Origin: Flavobacterium cucumis | GTDB taxonomy: Bacteria; Bacteroidota; Bacteroidia; Flavobacteriales; Flavobacteriaceae | Assembly (NCBI RefSeq): GCF_900148835.1 | Contig: NZ_FRYK01000001.1 | Coordinates: 372,001-436,000, forward strand | Length of the DNA stretch: 64,000 nt | Direction: 5' to 3' | Notes under the pieces: model-generated | Database searches by the model: none | What the model was told of the DNA's origin: nothing | Seen by the model: the letters and a program-made list of their open reading frames with translations, nothing else | Position numbers and translations under genes: made by a program | In this document: positions 42,374 through 51,042 of the stretch, in pieces | Position numbering within the stretch: position 1 is the stretch's first letter | Layout: the number at the start of each line of letters is the position of its first letter

Positions 42374-43000
42374 CTATTCTTCCAATAATTTCTTGATATC
42401 TTCTTTGATTGCTTCTACTCCGGCTGTATCAAGTCCATCATAATACAAAATCGGATTCCCTTGAGCGTCTTTTCTACATCTAATTTTACCTTCTTTATCA
42501 ATCAAAGCGAATAAACCAGAATGTTCAAAACCACCTGCAGCTTTATTATTCTCACCTGCATACAAATTAAAACCTTTGTTTGCTAAACTGTAGATGTATT
42601 CTTTATCACCGGTTAAAAAATGCCAATTATAATGCTTCACTCCTAGTAAATCCGAATGTTCTTTCAAAACCTGAGGGGTATCATTAGCAGGATCTATTGT
42701 TATAGAAGCTATGCCAAAACTTGGATTTCCATAAAATTCATTTTGCAATTGCAACATGCTTTCATTCATTTTTGGACAAATAGTAGGACAGGTTGTAAAG
42801 AAAAACTCCACCACATATACCTTACCCAAAAAATCCTTATTAGTAATTTTTTTGTTGTTTTGGTTGATCAAATCAAATTCAGGAACAGGACCAATCACTA
42901 TTAAATCGGATTTTTGAAATTTAGCCACAATTTTAGGGATAGCCCAAATTCCAAAGATCAAAACAATAAAAGATATTCCGATATATGATTTATTTTTCAT
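42374..43000 (-). CDS. SCO1/SenC family copper chaperone
   Basis: Membrane-anchored thioredoxin-fold protein of 208 residues that supplies copper to the CuA centre of cytochrome oxidase subunit II. The copper site is visible: TTCPTICPKMN (C-x3-C), and the distant His in FEHSGLFALIDKEG. A single N-terminal membrane anchor (about 5-24) is present. The start codon overlaps the stop of the upstream unknown gene by one base (TAATG), so the two are translationally coupled. Confidence 0.94.
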   Translation of the reverse strand: MKNKSYIGISFIVLIFGIWAIPKIVAKFQKSDLIVIGPVPEFDLINQNNKKITNKDFLGKVYVVEFFFTTCPTICPKMNESMLQLQNEFYGNPSFGIASITIDPANDTPQVLKEHSDLLGVKHYNWHFLTGDKEYIYSLANKGFNLYAGENNKAAGGFEHSGLFALIDKEGKIRCRKDAQGNPILYYDGLDTAGVEAIKEDIKKLLEE

Positions 43001-43707
43001 TACTGATTTTTTTGTTTTTCTATATTCTGTTTGATGTTATCTCTAAAAACATCTTTTCTCTCATTATTGTTTTTTTTAAGAGCCAAACGATACTCTCGTA
43101 AAATAATCTTAATATCATCTGTCATCTCATTGTGCAAATCTGCAGCTGAAATGGTATTATAACTTTCTTTGTATTCTTGATCTCCTTTTTTATTTTTTCC
43201 GTTTCTGCCACGGTGGTTCAATTCTTTATCTACAATAATAACCGCAGGCGTGCCTTTACTTTCATCCAATTGCCCCATCAATTTAAAACTATCATAAAAC
43301 GCTTGAATCTCTTGTGGTGCAGCAAAAACAAAGCGCCATCCTTTCATATCTCCAGTAATTGGAGCCAATTCATCAATGATCTGTTGGCATTTTTTTTCAT
43401 TTCCAGAAGGAACCACCATAACCATTTGAAAATCTTTAAACCCTTTATATTTGTTGTAAATTTTTTGATTCAAATTAAAAAAATTACCTCTATTTTCAAT
43501 TACTTTATCTCCTACAAAACCCAGTACTGTAATTTTACCTTTCATTGACTCTTTAGAACCACTCAAACTTGTCCAATTTAAAGGAATGTCTTGATTGTTT
43601 TTCGAAATTGTTGGTAAAAACAAGGAATTATGAGATGCCGTGGAAAAAACCAAATAAATGGCAATAGGCAAAATAAAAAGAGAAATTAAAACTATTTTAT
43701 TTTTCAT
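43000..43707 (-). CDS. Thioredoxin-fold-like protein of the oxidase cluster, function unknown
   Basis: Protein of 235 residues, anchored by an N-terminal transmembrane segment (about 3-23). The rest looks thioredoxin-like: MKGKITVLGFVGDKVIENRGNFFNLNQKIYNKYKGFKDFQMVMVVP, with TPAVIIVDKELNHRGR near the cis-Pro position, but the CxxC/CxxxC active site is absent, so redox activity is unlikely. A charged helical tail follows (about 175-235). The start at 43707 (MKNKIVLI) is preferred; ATG at 43719 is possible. It overlaps sco by one base. A terminator and promoter precede it, so it begins a separate transcript of the maturation genes. Confidence 0.78.
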   Translation of the reverse strand: MKNKIVLISLFILPIAIYLVFSTASHNSLFLPTISKNNQDIPLNWTSLSGSKESMKGKITVLGFVGDKVIENRGNFFNLNQKIYNKYKGFKDFQMVMVVPSGNEKKCQQIIDELAPITGDMKGWRFVFAAPQEIQAFYDSFKLMGQLDESKGTPAVIIVDKELNHRGRNGKNKKGDQEYKESYNTISAADLHNEMTDDIKIILREYRLALKKNNNERKDVFRDNIKQNIEKQKNQ

Positions 43708-43731
43708 TAGAAAGAACATATTGAGTTCATA

Positions 43732-43739
43732 CAAAAGTA
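43732..43739 (-). promoter_or_regulatory. TAnnTTTG promoter element for the oxidase maturation genes
   Basis: TACTTTTG on the minus strand at 43739-43732, directly after the terminator T run. The -33 region falls inside the hairpin. The leader to 43707 would be about 20 bases. Confidence 0.55.
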
Positions 43740-43740
43740 A

Positions 43741-43766
43741 AAAAAAATCCCGATGGAATCGGGATT
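43741..43766 (-). terminator. Intrinsic terminator after the oxidase subunit IV gene
   Basis: 9-bp perfect stem AATCCCGAT (43746-43754) and ATCGGGATT (43758-43766), loop GGA, followed by T on the minus strand. Confidence 0.86.
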
Positions 43767-43784
43767 ATAATATAGAAAGAAGTG

Positions 43785-44135
43785 TTAAAATATCCACTTT
43801 AAATGTCCTGTTTTAAAAACATTATAAACATAATCTCCTTCAACTAATAGGATAAAAGATAAATAAATCATCAAGAAAACAGCTGTCCATACAACTGATC
43901 TTCTGAACCATTTTTTCTCCCCATCCATGTGCATGAATGCCCATGTAATATAATAAGCTTTTACAATAGTTAAAATGATAAACAACCAGTTAAGCAAATT
44001 CATTCCTAAAAAGTTGGTAAAAAATAAAGACTTTGGTTTGTAAATACCAAATATTACCTCAACAATTGTCACTAAAGATAGTATTCCAAAAACTATCCAG
44101 ATTTTTTTTGTATTTGATTCGTGTGCGTTTGCCAT
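43785..44135 (-). CDS. Cytochrome c oxidase subunit IV family protein
   Basis: Membrane protein of 116 residues with three transmembrane segments (about 11-29, 40-60, 80-103), matching the prokaryotic subunit IV family (CtaF/CyoD-like): FVIIL-type segments, WAFMHMDGEKKWFRRSV in the middle and a conserved C-terminal part. It is the last oxidase structural gene here, 20 bp after subunit III and before a terminator. Core subunits I and II are not in this window. Confidence 0.9.
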   Translation of the reverse strand: MANAHESNTKKIWIVFGILSLVTIVEVIFGIYKPKSLFFTNFLGMNLLNWLFIILTIVKAYYITWAFMHMDGEKKWFRRSVVWTAVFLMIYLSFILLVEGDYVYNVFKTGHLKWIF

Positions 44136-44155
44136 GATATACTTTTATTATATGA

Positions 44156-45136
44156 TTATACTAAATAGAAGAAAGTAAAGACAAATACCCACACTAAATC
44201 GACAAAGTGCCAGTATAACCCAACTTTTTCAACCATTTCGTAACTTTTTCTTTTCTCATAAGTACCCAAAAGCACATTGAAGAAAATAATAATATTAATT
44301 AATACTCCTGTAAATACGTGGAAACCGTGGAAACCAGTGATAAAAAAGAAGAAATTGGCAAATAATTTATGTCCATATTCGTTTCTAACTAAATTAGCGC
44401 CTTCAACAACATATTTTGCCTCTTGTAATCTTTTCAAAGATTCTGCTCTAGACAAAACAGTTTTATGCTTCTCAGCATTAATTAATTCAGAACGAACTAA
44501 AATGGATTCATCTGCTTGAAACCCTTGAACTACTTCATTAACTGAATAAGTTGGTAGTGTAGATTCACCCACAAACCAAACACCATTACTTTTAGTGTGT
44601 TGTTCCCTAGATTCTGGTAACGTTAGTGCAAAATCAGCTAAAGCAACTCTTTTAAAAGTTCCATCTTCTTGTTTTTTAACAAACTGTAAAATTGAACCCC
44701 CATTTGTTTCAACAGCGCCATATTCTCCTTTGATGAAATTTTTCCATTCCCAAGCCTGAGAGCCTAAAAAGATAAATCCACCAATGATAGTTAAAAACAT
44801 GTAAAATGCCACCTTAGATTTCTTCATATGATGTCCCGCATCAACAGCCAAAACCATAGTAACAGAAGAAAAAATTAAGATAAAAGTCATCAACGCTACA
44901 TAATACATAGGTGCATTTACACCGTGTAAAAATGGAAAGTGGTTAAAAACTTCGTCAGCAATTGGCCAAGTCTCAATAAACTTAAATCTTGAAAAACCAT
45001 ACGCTGCTAAGAAACCAGAAAAAGTTAATGCATCGGATAAGATGAAGTACCACATCATCATTTTACCGTAGGTTGCCCCCATAGGTCCTGGACCTCCGTC
45101 TAAAGCGTGTTCATTTGAAATAACTGTCGCTCCCAT
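44156..45136 (-). CDS. Cytochrome c oxidase subunit III (long form)
   Basis: Heme-copper oxidase subunit of 326 residues with five or more transmembrane segments. Recognisable: MMWYFILSDALTFSGFLAAYGFSRF at the start, VTMVLAVDAGHHMKKSK in the middle and the terminal FFFITGFHGFHVFTGVLINI...GLYWHFVDLVWVFVFTFFYL pattern typical of subunit III. Residues about 135-240 form an extra soluble segment between membrane helices, unusual in length. It is paired with a shorter subunit III paralogue immediately upstream. Confidence 0.94.
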   Translation of the reverse strand: MGATVISNEHALDGGPGPMGATYGKMMMWYFILSDALTFSGFLAAYGFSRFKFIETWPIADEVFNHFPFLHGVNAPMYYVALMTFILIFSSVTMVLAVDAGHHMKKSKVAFYMFLTIIGGFIFLGSQAWEWKNFIKGEYGAVETNGGSILQFVKKQEDGTFKRVALADFALTLPESREQHTKSNGVWFVGESTLPTYSVNEVVQGFQADESILVRSELINAEKHKTVLSRAESLKRLQEAKYVVEGANLVRNEYGHKLFANFFFFITGFHGFHVFTGVLINIIIFFNVLLGTYEKRKSYEMVEKVGLYWHFVDLVWVFVFTFFYLV

Positions 45137-45181
45137 AAATTTTTTTATTGTTAAAAAGTTTTCAAATTTATTATTTTTTTT

Positions 45182-45769
45182 CTATTTGAAAAAATAGAAA
45201 AACAAAAACAGATAAACCCAGATAAAATCCATAAAGTGCCAATACATTGCACTTAGCTCTATACCAAGGGTTTGAACCGAATTGTATTTTTGTTTATAAT
45301 GATTATAAATTACCACCAAAAGCGATGTGATACCCCCAAAAAGATGGGCAATATGAACTAAAACGGCAATATACAAGAAAGAGGTTGTAACATTACTTTC
45401 ACTTCCAGTAAAAAAATAGCCATTTTCAATAACTTGACCAAAACCTACAAACTGAAGAATCACAAAAGTAACCCCTAGTGCCAATGTAATCAAAAGCAAA
45501 GTCATTGTTTGATTTCTGTTACCGTTCTTCATAGACTTTAATGCTCCATAAAAAGTAAAGCTACTCGCTAACATGACTATTGTACTTATAACAAATGCAG
45601 ATGGTAAAACAAAATCTTTCAACCAATCCGGACGCGATTTACTTACCACATAGGCACTTGTCAATCCTCCAAAAATCATACAAATACTAATCATTCCAAA
45701 CCACAACAACAACTTATAGGTTCTACCTTTACGCTCTTGCTCTTCTTCGAATGTCATTCTATTTTCCAT
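45182..45769 (-). CDS. Cytochrome c oxidase subunit III (short form)
   Basis: Heme-copper oxidase subunit III paralogue of 195 residues with five transmembrane segments. Features: LLWFGMISICMIFGGLTSAYVVSK, VLVHIAHLFGGITSLLVVIYNHY and a terminal LSAMYWHFMDFIWVYLFLFFYF. It lacks the long insert of its neighbour. The start lies 1 base after the ctaB stop, so the two are tightly coupled. Having two adjacent subunit III genes is common in flavobacterial oxidase clusters. Confidence 0.93.
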   Translation of the reverse strand: MENRMTFEEEQERKGRTYKLLLWFGMISICMIFGGLTSAYVVSKSRPDWLKDFVLPSAFVISTIVMLASSFTFYGALKSMKNGNRNQTMTLLLITLALGVTFVILQFVGFGQVIENGYFFTGSESNVTTSFLYIAVLVHIAHLFGGITSLLVVIYNHYKQKYNSVQTLGIELSAMYWHFMDFIWVYLFLFFYFFK

Positions 45770-45770
45770 C

Positions 45771-46673
45771 TTATCGTAAAAATTTATCTAAAACATAAAC
45801 AATCTGCAACAAAGATATATAAGAAACACTTATAATCATCAATTTTCTTGCAGCTTTTGCATCCATCTCTTTATGCATTTTAAAAGCATAAAACAACATC
45901 CACAAACCCAATCCAATTACGATTACCGTTGCAACTTTACTTAAAAATAAATTTCCTGTAAATCCAAAAGCGGGAATCACAGAAGCTACAATCATCCAAA
46001 TGGTATATAAAATAGTTTGTAAAGCTGTCTTCTTATCGCGTTCTCCAGTTGGCAACATAAAAAATCCTGCTTTTTTGTAATCGTCATACAAAAACCAACC
46101 GATTGCCCAAAAGTGTGGGAATTGCCAAAAAAATTGAATGATAAACAAAGTTCCAGCTTCAATCCCAAAATGACCTGTTGCCGCTACCCATCCTAGCATA
46201 AACGGAATAGCACCAGGAAAAGCTCCAACGAAAACAGAAAGCGGTGTAAGGGTTTTTAAAGGTGTATACAAACTCACATACATGAAAATGGAAATCGCGC
46301 CAAACATAGCAGTTTTAGGATTTACATTATATAGGATAGCTAATCCAAAAATGGTTAAAATACAACCTAAAATGAAAGCATTTTGTTTGGAAATACGGCC
46401 AGAAGGCAATGGACGATTTTTAGTTCGATCCATTTTGGCGTCTAATTCAATTTCGATAATTTGATTGAAAACATTTGAAGCGCCCACCATACAATATCCC
46501 CCAACAATTAACAATACTAAAACTAGCCATTGAAAAGGTTGTTCCTCATTAAATCCTAACAAATAACCTGCAATGGTAGAAACCACTACACTAATCGATA
46601 AGCGCGCCTTTGTGATTTCCACAAAGTCTTTGTAAAGAGATCTTTTAATTTGAGGTTGTGTATTCGTGTCCAC
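45771..46673 (-). CDS. ctaB: Heme O synthase (protoheme IX farnesyltransferase)
   Basis: UbiA-family membrane prenyltransferase of 300 residues that converts heme B to heme O for the oxidase. The substrate motif NQIIEIELDAKMDRTKNRP (N-x3-D...D) and the second aspartate motif (YDDYKKAGFFMLP) are clear among about nine transmembrane segments. It starts with GTG at 46673; no ATG lies nearby upstream, and the next internal ATG is too late. It is the first gene of the oxidase cluster, with a promoter element about 30 bases upstream. Confidence 0.95.
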   Translation of the reverse strand: MDTNTQPQIKRSLYKDFVEITKARLSISVVVSTIAGYLLGFNEEQPFQWLVLVLLIVGGYCMVGASNVFNQIIEIELDAKMDRTKNRPLPSGRISKQNAFILGCILTIFGLAILYNVNPKTAMFGAISIFMYVSLYTPLKTLTPLSVFVGAFPGAIPFMLGWVAATGHFGIEAGTLFIIQFFWQFPHFWAIGWFLYDDYKKAGFFMLPTGERDKKTALQTILYTIWMIVASVIPAFGFTGNLFLSKVATVIVIGLGLWMLFYAFKMHKEMDAKAARKLMIISVSYISLLQIVYVLDKFLR

Positions 46674-46702
46674 TTTAGTGTTTTTCGCTGTGAAATTGCG
46701 CG

Positions 46703-46710
46703 CAAAGATA
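46703..46710 (-). promoter_or_regulatory. TAnnTTTG promoter element for the oxidase cluster
   Basis: TATCTTTG on the minus strand at 46710-46703, 29 bases before the GTG. No TTG at the ideal -33 position. Confidence 0.5.
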
Positions 46711-46809
46711 CGATATGAAAATTAGATTTTAGAATTTAGAATTTAGAAAATTCGTTAAAAGTGGGAAATATTAAAATTTACAATCTTCAAACTAAGGTTG
46801 CAAATTAAT

Positions 46810-47253
46810 TTAGAAAAGAAAAACGCCAAGGAAAATATAAAATACAATTGGAATTATTAAAGTTGAAAAATCAAACCTATCTTCAATAATCGAATTATTT
46901 GGGTTAATCGAATTATAAGCTATTTGTATTTTTTGACCTTTAGCAAAGGTATATTTCTTAGCAGAATCTTTAAAAGGTGACAGAAAACTAATGTTTTTGG
47001 TTACACAATCATTCTTGTATTTCAAATCATGTACAGAATACTCATATTTAATAATTTGCTTCCAACCTTCATTATCTGAATCTGTTTTTGATCTAAACCA
47101 TTCCGTTTGAGAATAAATAATTGTCGCTTCCGTATTTTTCCATTTTTTAATGGTAACCAAATAGAAAAAAAATATTCTTCCAATTACAAACAGCCATATC
47201 AAAAAAGAGATAATTAAAATTATTTGCATGAAGTATAAAACATTCTCTTCCAT
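46810..47253 (-). CDS. DUF3592 family membrane protein
   Basis: Protein of 147 residues with an N-terminal transmembrane segment (about 7-33), a soluble beta domain (WKNTEATIIYSQTEWFRSK, IIKYEYSVHDLKYKND) and a C-terminal transmembrane segment (about 128-146). This two-TM arrangement with the middle SEN-x-KYEY-like strand matches DUF3592, function unknown. It lies 3 bp after the remB-like gene, so it is probably co-transcribed with it. Confidence 0.8.
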   Translation of the reverse strand: MEENVLYFMQIILIISFLIWLFVIGRIFFFYLVTIKKWKNTEATIIYSQTEWFRSKTDSDNEGWKQIIKYEYSVHDLKYKNDCVTKNISFLSPFKDSAKKYTFAKGQKIQIAYNSINPNNSIIEDRFDFSTLIIPIVFYIFLGVFLF

Positions 47254-47256
47254 CCA

Positions 47257-49362
47257 CTAATAATCAAAATACCAGTTGAATAAATCACTTCTTAGTCCAA
47301 TTGAAAACCATGTGGTATTAGATTGAACAGTTGAAGCCGTTACCGCTGTTGGATCAAAATTTCGGAACATTACATTCCCAAAAACTTTTAAATTGTTTGC
47401 AGGATTTACCACATATCCTATTTGTAAATCGGCAATCATAACCGTTGTTTTATTTCCTTGTGCAATTGAAACTCCAGTATCGTATGGGCGATTTTCGTCG
47501 TAATCTAAATAGATATTTCCTCCATAGTTAAAGTTATCGGCTCCATTGTTGAAATCAAATCCGCGTTGGCCGTAAATTAATTTCGCATCAGCAAAGTACC
47601 TACCTTTGAAATACCTAGCTATTGCTATAAATTCTCTGAAATTTGCCCCCCATAAATGCCCCAAACTTTGATTGTTGTGACCGTAATTTGTAATGGGATT
47701 ACTATGTGAATACACATAGGGACGCACCTGATTGTACTCCAGTTGAAGTAACAGATTTTTTACTTTGAAAGCATCGTAATATTTAACCCCTATTTGATAG
47801 GCAAATTTGTTTCTCCAACTCTGATTGCTTTCTTTTACATCTCCAATCGCAAATTCATCAATTAGAAATTGACCATAGAAATTCAAACTATTATTCCATT
47901 TGTATTTCGTTGCTAATCCTAATAATGCATTTCCTGTTTTAGAAGACGAACCAAATTCAACTGCTCTATAAAAGATCAAGGGATTTACAAAATTGAAATC
48001 GAAGCCTCTTTCATTAGTATCTGTCCAAACTACATTTTCAAAGAAACCTAAATTCCATTTTTTCGTTACATTCCAACTCAAATAATGACTTGCCATGTAT
48101 TTCGTAGCATACGTACCATCAACAGTAGCTAAATCCCTCACATCTTTTAACCACATGTAGGTATTGGTATATTTGATTTTCCAAAAAGTAGTGTTAATTT
48201 TAAAATAAGGATACGGACTTGCACCATCACTTTGCAACAAAGAACGATATCCATCTCCTAAGAAATTTCTCCCATATCCTAATTGAAGGTCAATAAACGA
48301 ATTCGGCTTGTATTTGATATTCGCTTCTGCTAGTGGAAAATCATAAGCATCCTCCTTGAAACGTTTCGCAATTCCAATTCCTGGAACAATTGCTGGATTC
48401 CCTCCAGAAGGGCGAATACTCTCTGCGTAAGCATTGTAATAATCAGCAAAACGCCCTTGACTTTCAAAAATCGAAGTTGAAAAGGTAAGCTGCGAACCCA
48501 AACCTCCATTTACTATCACACCTCTAGTGTTTACAAATGTATTTGAGGCCTCACTTTTTGTGTCTTTTCCGACTCTCAAATCGAAAATGGGATTTAAAGT
48601 AAACCAATAATCTTCTCCTTGAATCGCTACTAAATTCTCATTCCATAATTTCCTACCCCACCAGGATTCTTTTTGCTTTAAAAAAGCCTTGTTCACGGTT
48701 TCAAAATCATAATATTTAGCTACTTCATCATACGAATAAGGTTTTGAAGCCGTATGATTATTCGCACCGACTTGATTCATCAAAGCTTCAAAAACACCAT
48801 AATTTTGATGCGAAAAAGGCAGAACTCCAGAACTCTTGAATTGTGGATTTTCAAAAGGTTTGTAAACAATATCATCGTATTCCGATAGTTCTTTTTTGTT
48901 ATCAATTAGTGTTGCATTGGTTTTATGATATTTAGTTGCTTCATTTTCTTCATTTGAAGTTGGAGCAATTAAAGGAATATTAATCTTAATCGAGAATTTA
49001 GCATAAGTTGGTCTTCCAGAAAAAGTAGCAGGAGTTACTTTTGGCAAGGATTCAAAAACACGACTTGATTCTTTCTTCAAAGATTCATAAGCCGCATCTG
49101 TGTATAAAACCTTAAAAGTTCCTGTAGTGTCTACTTCAAAAACGGCAATCACACTTCCTTTGTAATTTTGTTCCTGAAGTTCTTGCGGCACTTTAAAATT
49201 ATTGTAAAAATAATTCTGCAAAGTGTTATAAAAACAAGATTCTTGCTGACTCCCCATTGCATTTACACAATCGGGGAATTTTGGGAATTGCTCGCTTAAC
49301 GAGTTTTGTCCAATAATGACTCCACTCAAAACCAACAATACTAAACTGAAAAACCTTTTCAT
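47257..49362 (-). CDS. remB: RemB-like gliding motility protein with an N-terminal TonB-C-like domain
   Basis: Outer-membrane protein of 701 residues. A signal peptide (about 1-19) is followed by a domain (about 26-131) with FPDC...SCF and GSVIAVFEVDTTGTF, resembling the C-terminal domain of the two TonB proteins encoded just upstream; its cysteines C32 and C43 have the same C-x10-C spacing. The rest (about 215-701) is a beta barrel reminiscent of Wzi-type capsule proteins, ending in aromatic residues (FNWYFDY). I name it RemB from its C-terminal resemblance and from its position near sprA; RemB in F. johnsoniae affects gliding. It follows deoC by 11 bp. Confidence 0.72.
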   Translation of the reverse strand: MKRFFSLVLLVLSGVIIGQNSLSEQFPKFPDCVNAMGSQQESCFYNTLQNYFYNNFKVPQELQEQNYKGSVIAVFEVDTTGTFKVLYTDAAYESLKKESSRVFESLPKVTPATFSGRPTYAKFSIKINIPLIAPTSNEENEATKYHKTNATLIDNKKELSEYDDIVYKPFENPQFKSSGVLPFSHQNYGVFEALMNQVGANNHTASKPYSYDEVAKYYDFETVNKAFLKQKESWWGRKLWNENLVAIQGEDYWFTLNPIFDLRVGKDTKSEASNTFVNTRGVIVNGGLGSQLTFSTSIFESQGRFADYYNAYAESIRPSGGNPAIVPGIGIAKRFKEDAYDFPLAEANIKYKPNSFIDLQLGYGRNFLGDGYRSLLQSDGASPYPYFKINTTFWKIKYTNTYMWLKDVRDLATVDGTYATKYMASHYLSWNVTKKWNLGFFENVVWTDTNERGFDFNFVNPLIFYRAVEFGSSSKTGNALLGLATKYKWNNSLNFYGQFLIDEFAIGDVKESNQSWRNKFAYQIGVKYYDAFKVKNLLLQLEYNQVRPYVYSHSNPITNYGHNNQSLGHLWGANFREFIAIARYFKGRYFADAKLIYGQRGFDFNNGADNFNYGGNIYLDYDENRPYDTGVSIAQGNKTTVMIADLQIGYVVNPANNLKVFGNVMFRNFDPTAVTASTVQSNTTWFSIGLRSDLFNWYFDY

Positions 49363-49373
49363 GAGGAACTTTT

Positions 49374-50117
49374 TTAATAATCGCTATTTGAAATTTCACC
49401 ATTTGCAATGGCTTTTGCGGCAGAAGTACCAATTCGTTTTACACCTAATTGAATCATTTCAACCGCTTCTTCATAAGTTCGAACACCACCAGCAGCTTTG
49501 ACTGGTAACGGACATGAATTTTCAAGCATTAATTTAATAGTTGGAACTGTAGCTCCATTTGGAACGCCTTCAGGAGTTTTATAAAAACCGGTTGAAGATT
49601 TTACAAAAACCTTTTCATAATCGTTCTCATCGAAATTTGCAATCACAACATTTTTAATCAATGCAGATAATTGTACGATTTGATGATTGTCTAAAGCCGC
49701 GACTTCAATAATCCATTTTACGATTTTATGATGTGATAAGCCTAGCTTTGTTCCTTCCAGAACTTGCTCTTTTATAGCTTCAATCTCGCCTCTTTTAAAA
49801 GCTTCATAATCTACTACAAAATCCAAATCATCAACACCGTTTTCTATAGCTTCTTTAGCTTCAGCTAATTTATCTTCTAAAGTTCCGTTTCCTAATGGAA
49901 AATCAATAACAGTTCCAATAGTAACCTTTGAATTTGCCTCTTGAATCATTTTTTTGGCTAAAGCTACTTTATCTGGACGAATCATGATTAACTTAAAATC
50001 ATGCTCTATAGCTTCTTGTATACAATTTTTAACCACCTCAGTATTTTCATACTCTGAGAGATTCGCCTGATCAGCAGTCTTAAGATATGTTGAATCTAAA
50101 TATTGTTTAATATTCAT
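49374..50117 (-). CDS. deoC: Deoxyribose-phosphate aldolase
   Basis: Cleaves 2-deoxyribose 5-phosphate to acetaldehyde and glyceraldehyde 3-phosphate; 247 residues. The Schiff-base lysine is K173 in FVKSSTGFYKTPEG, and the second lysine is in LPVKAAGGVRTYEEA; the N-terminal DSTYLK motif is also typical. The start at 50117 (MNIKQYLD) is chosen over an upstream extension. It lies between the tonB genes and remB with a terminator upstream, so the nucleoside salvage role has no obvious link to its neighbours. Confidence 0.96.
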   Translation of the reverse strand: MNIKQYLDSTYLKTADQANLSEYENTEVVKNCIQEAIEHDFKLIMIRPDKVALAKKMIQEANSKVTIGTVIDFPLGNGTLEDKLAEAKEAIENGVDDLDFVVDYEAFKRGEIEAIKEQVLEGTKLGLSHHKIVKWIIEVAALDNHQIVQLSALIKNVVIANFDENDYEKVFVKSSTGFYKTPEGVPNGATVPTIKLMLENSCPLPVKAAGGVRTYEEAVEMIQLGVKRIGTSAAKAIANGEISNSDY

Positions 50118-50151
50118 TTTAAGTGTATTGATTATAAAGTGTAAAAATAAA

Positions 50152-50177
50152 AAAAATCCCACCAAAGTGGGATTTTT
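50152..50177 (-). terminator. Intrinsic terminator after the second tonB gene
   Basis: 11-bp perfect stem AAAAATCCCAC (50152-50162) and GTGGGATTTTT (50167-50177), loop CAAA. Confidence 0.9.
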
Positions 50178-50194
50178 AGAACACTTTATTTAAT

Positions 50195-50950
50195 CTAATT
50201 GAGTCTAAAACCAACAGGAATTGTATATTTTATTCTAACTGCTTTATCACCGTGTCTTGCTGGAATCAATTTTGGCAACCTCTTAATAGCCCTTTCTGCA
50301 GCCTTTTGCATTTCTAAAGTAGCCCTTTTGTTATTTAATGCCACAACATTAGAAACAACTCCATTTTCATCAATTATAAATTCGACCTGTGCCACACCTT
50401 GCTTCCCGTTCTCTAAATCCTCCTCAGGATATACTAAATATCTGCTTACAAACTTAGCCAACTGCTCATCAAAACACGCTTTTTGTTCGGCTCTACTAAT
50501 ACCTCTGCAAGCAGGAAACATAGGCAATGATTCAACTGTAAAAGCGGTTATCTCAGCAGGTTTAGTTACACTAGAGGCTCCATTATCGGAAGGAATAGCT
50601 TGAGATTGCTCATCCAAAAACGCTACTTTATCAGGAGTAGCTAACGGAGCAACTTCTATTTCCTTTGGAACTTCTACATCAACCGGCTTAATGACATCAT
50701 TAAAAACCGAAATCGGCACATGATTGCTTGTTTTCACTGGCACAACCGTTTTAACTTCAGAAATAATAGAATACAGCGAAGGCTCATTGATTTCAAATTC
50801 ATCTGGAGTATCTACCACTATTTTTTGCTTTGTTGTTTTAAAATCAAACTCCAAAACAAATAACACTACTACCATAGTAGCAATTAAGCCTAACTGAAAA
50901 TAGATAAAACTATTTCTAGCCTTCTTCGGGAAATCAACATTTGGTTTCAT
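50195..50950 (-). CDS. Energy transducer TonB, second of tandem pair
   Basis: TonB-type protein of 251 residues: N-terminal membrane anchor (about 14-35), a periplasmic linker, and a TonB C-terminal domain (about 140-251) with FPACRGISRAEQKACF (C148 and C159, C-x10-C), GVAQVEFIIDENGVV and RIKYTIPVGFRL. Unlike its neighbour the linker has few prolines. TonB couples the proton gradient via ExbBD to outer-membrane receptors; ExbBD genes are not in the window. Its N-terminus is similar to that of the other copy (NPNVD/KPNVD, then SLYFQ/SFIYFQ), indicating a tandem duplication. Confidence 0.9.
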   Translation of the reverse strand: MKPNVDFPKKARNSFIYFQLGLIATMVVVLFVLEFDFKTTKQKIVVDTPDEFEINEPSLYSIISEVKTVVPVKTSNHVPISVFNDVIKPVDVEVPKEIEVAPLATPDKVAFLDEQSQAIPSDNGASSVTKPAEITAFTVESLPMFPACRGISRAEQKACFDEQLAKFVSRYLVYPEEDLENGKQGVAQVEFIIDENGVVSNVVALNNKRATLEMQKAAERAIKRLPKLIPARHGDKAVRIKYTIPVGFRLN

Positions 50951-51014
50951 AATAAATAAAGATTAATGGTTAACTATTTGTTAAAACATTAATACAATAT
51001 ATGTGCCAAAAAAA

Positions 51015-51037
51015 AATCCCAACACTAGGTTGGGATT
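51015..51037 (-). terminator. Intrinsic terminator after the first tonB gene
   Basis: 9-bp perfect stem AATCCCAAC (51015-51023) and GTTGGGATT (51029-51037), loop ACTAG; A run on the downstream side gives T on the minus strand. Confidence 0.85.
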
Positions 51038-51042
51038 AAAAT

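Noticed and set aside
46718..46745. Short tandem TTTAGAATTTAGAA-like repeat upstream of ctaB
   Set aside because: Only two to three copies of a low-complexity unit in AT-rich spacer; likely chance.
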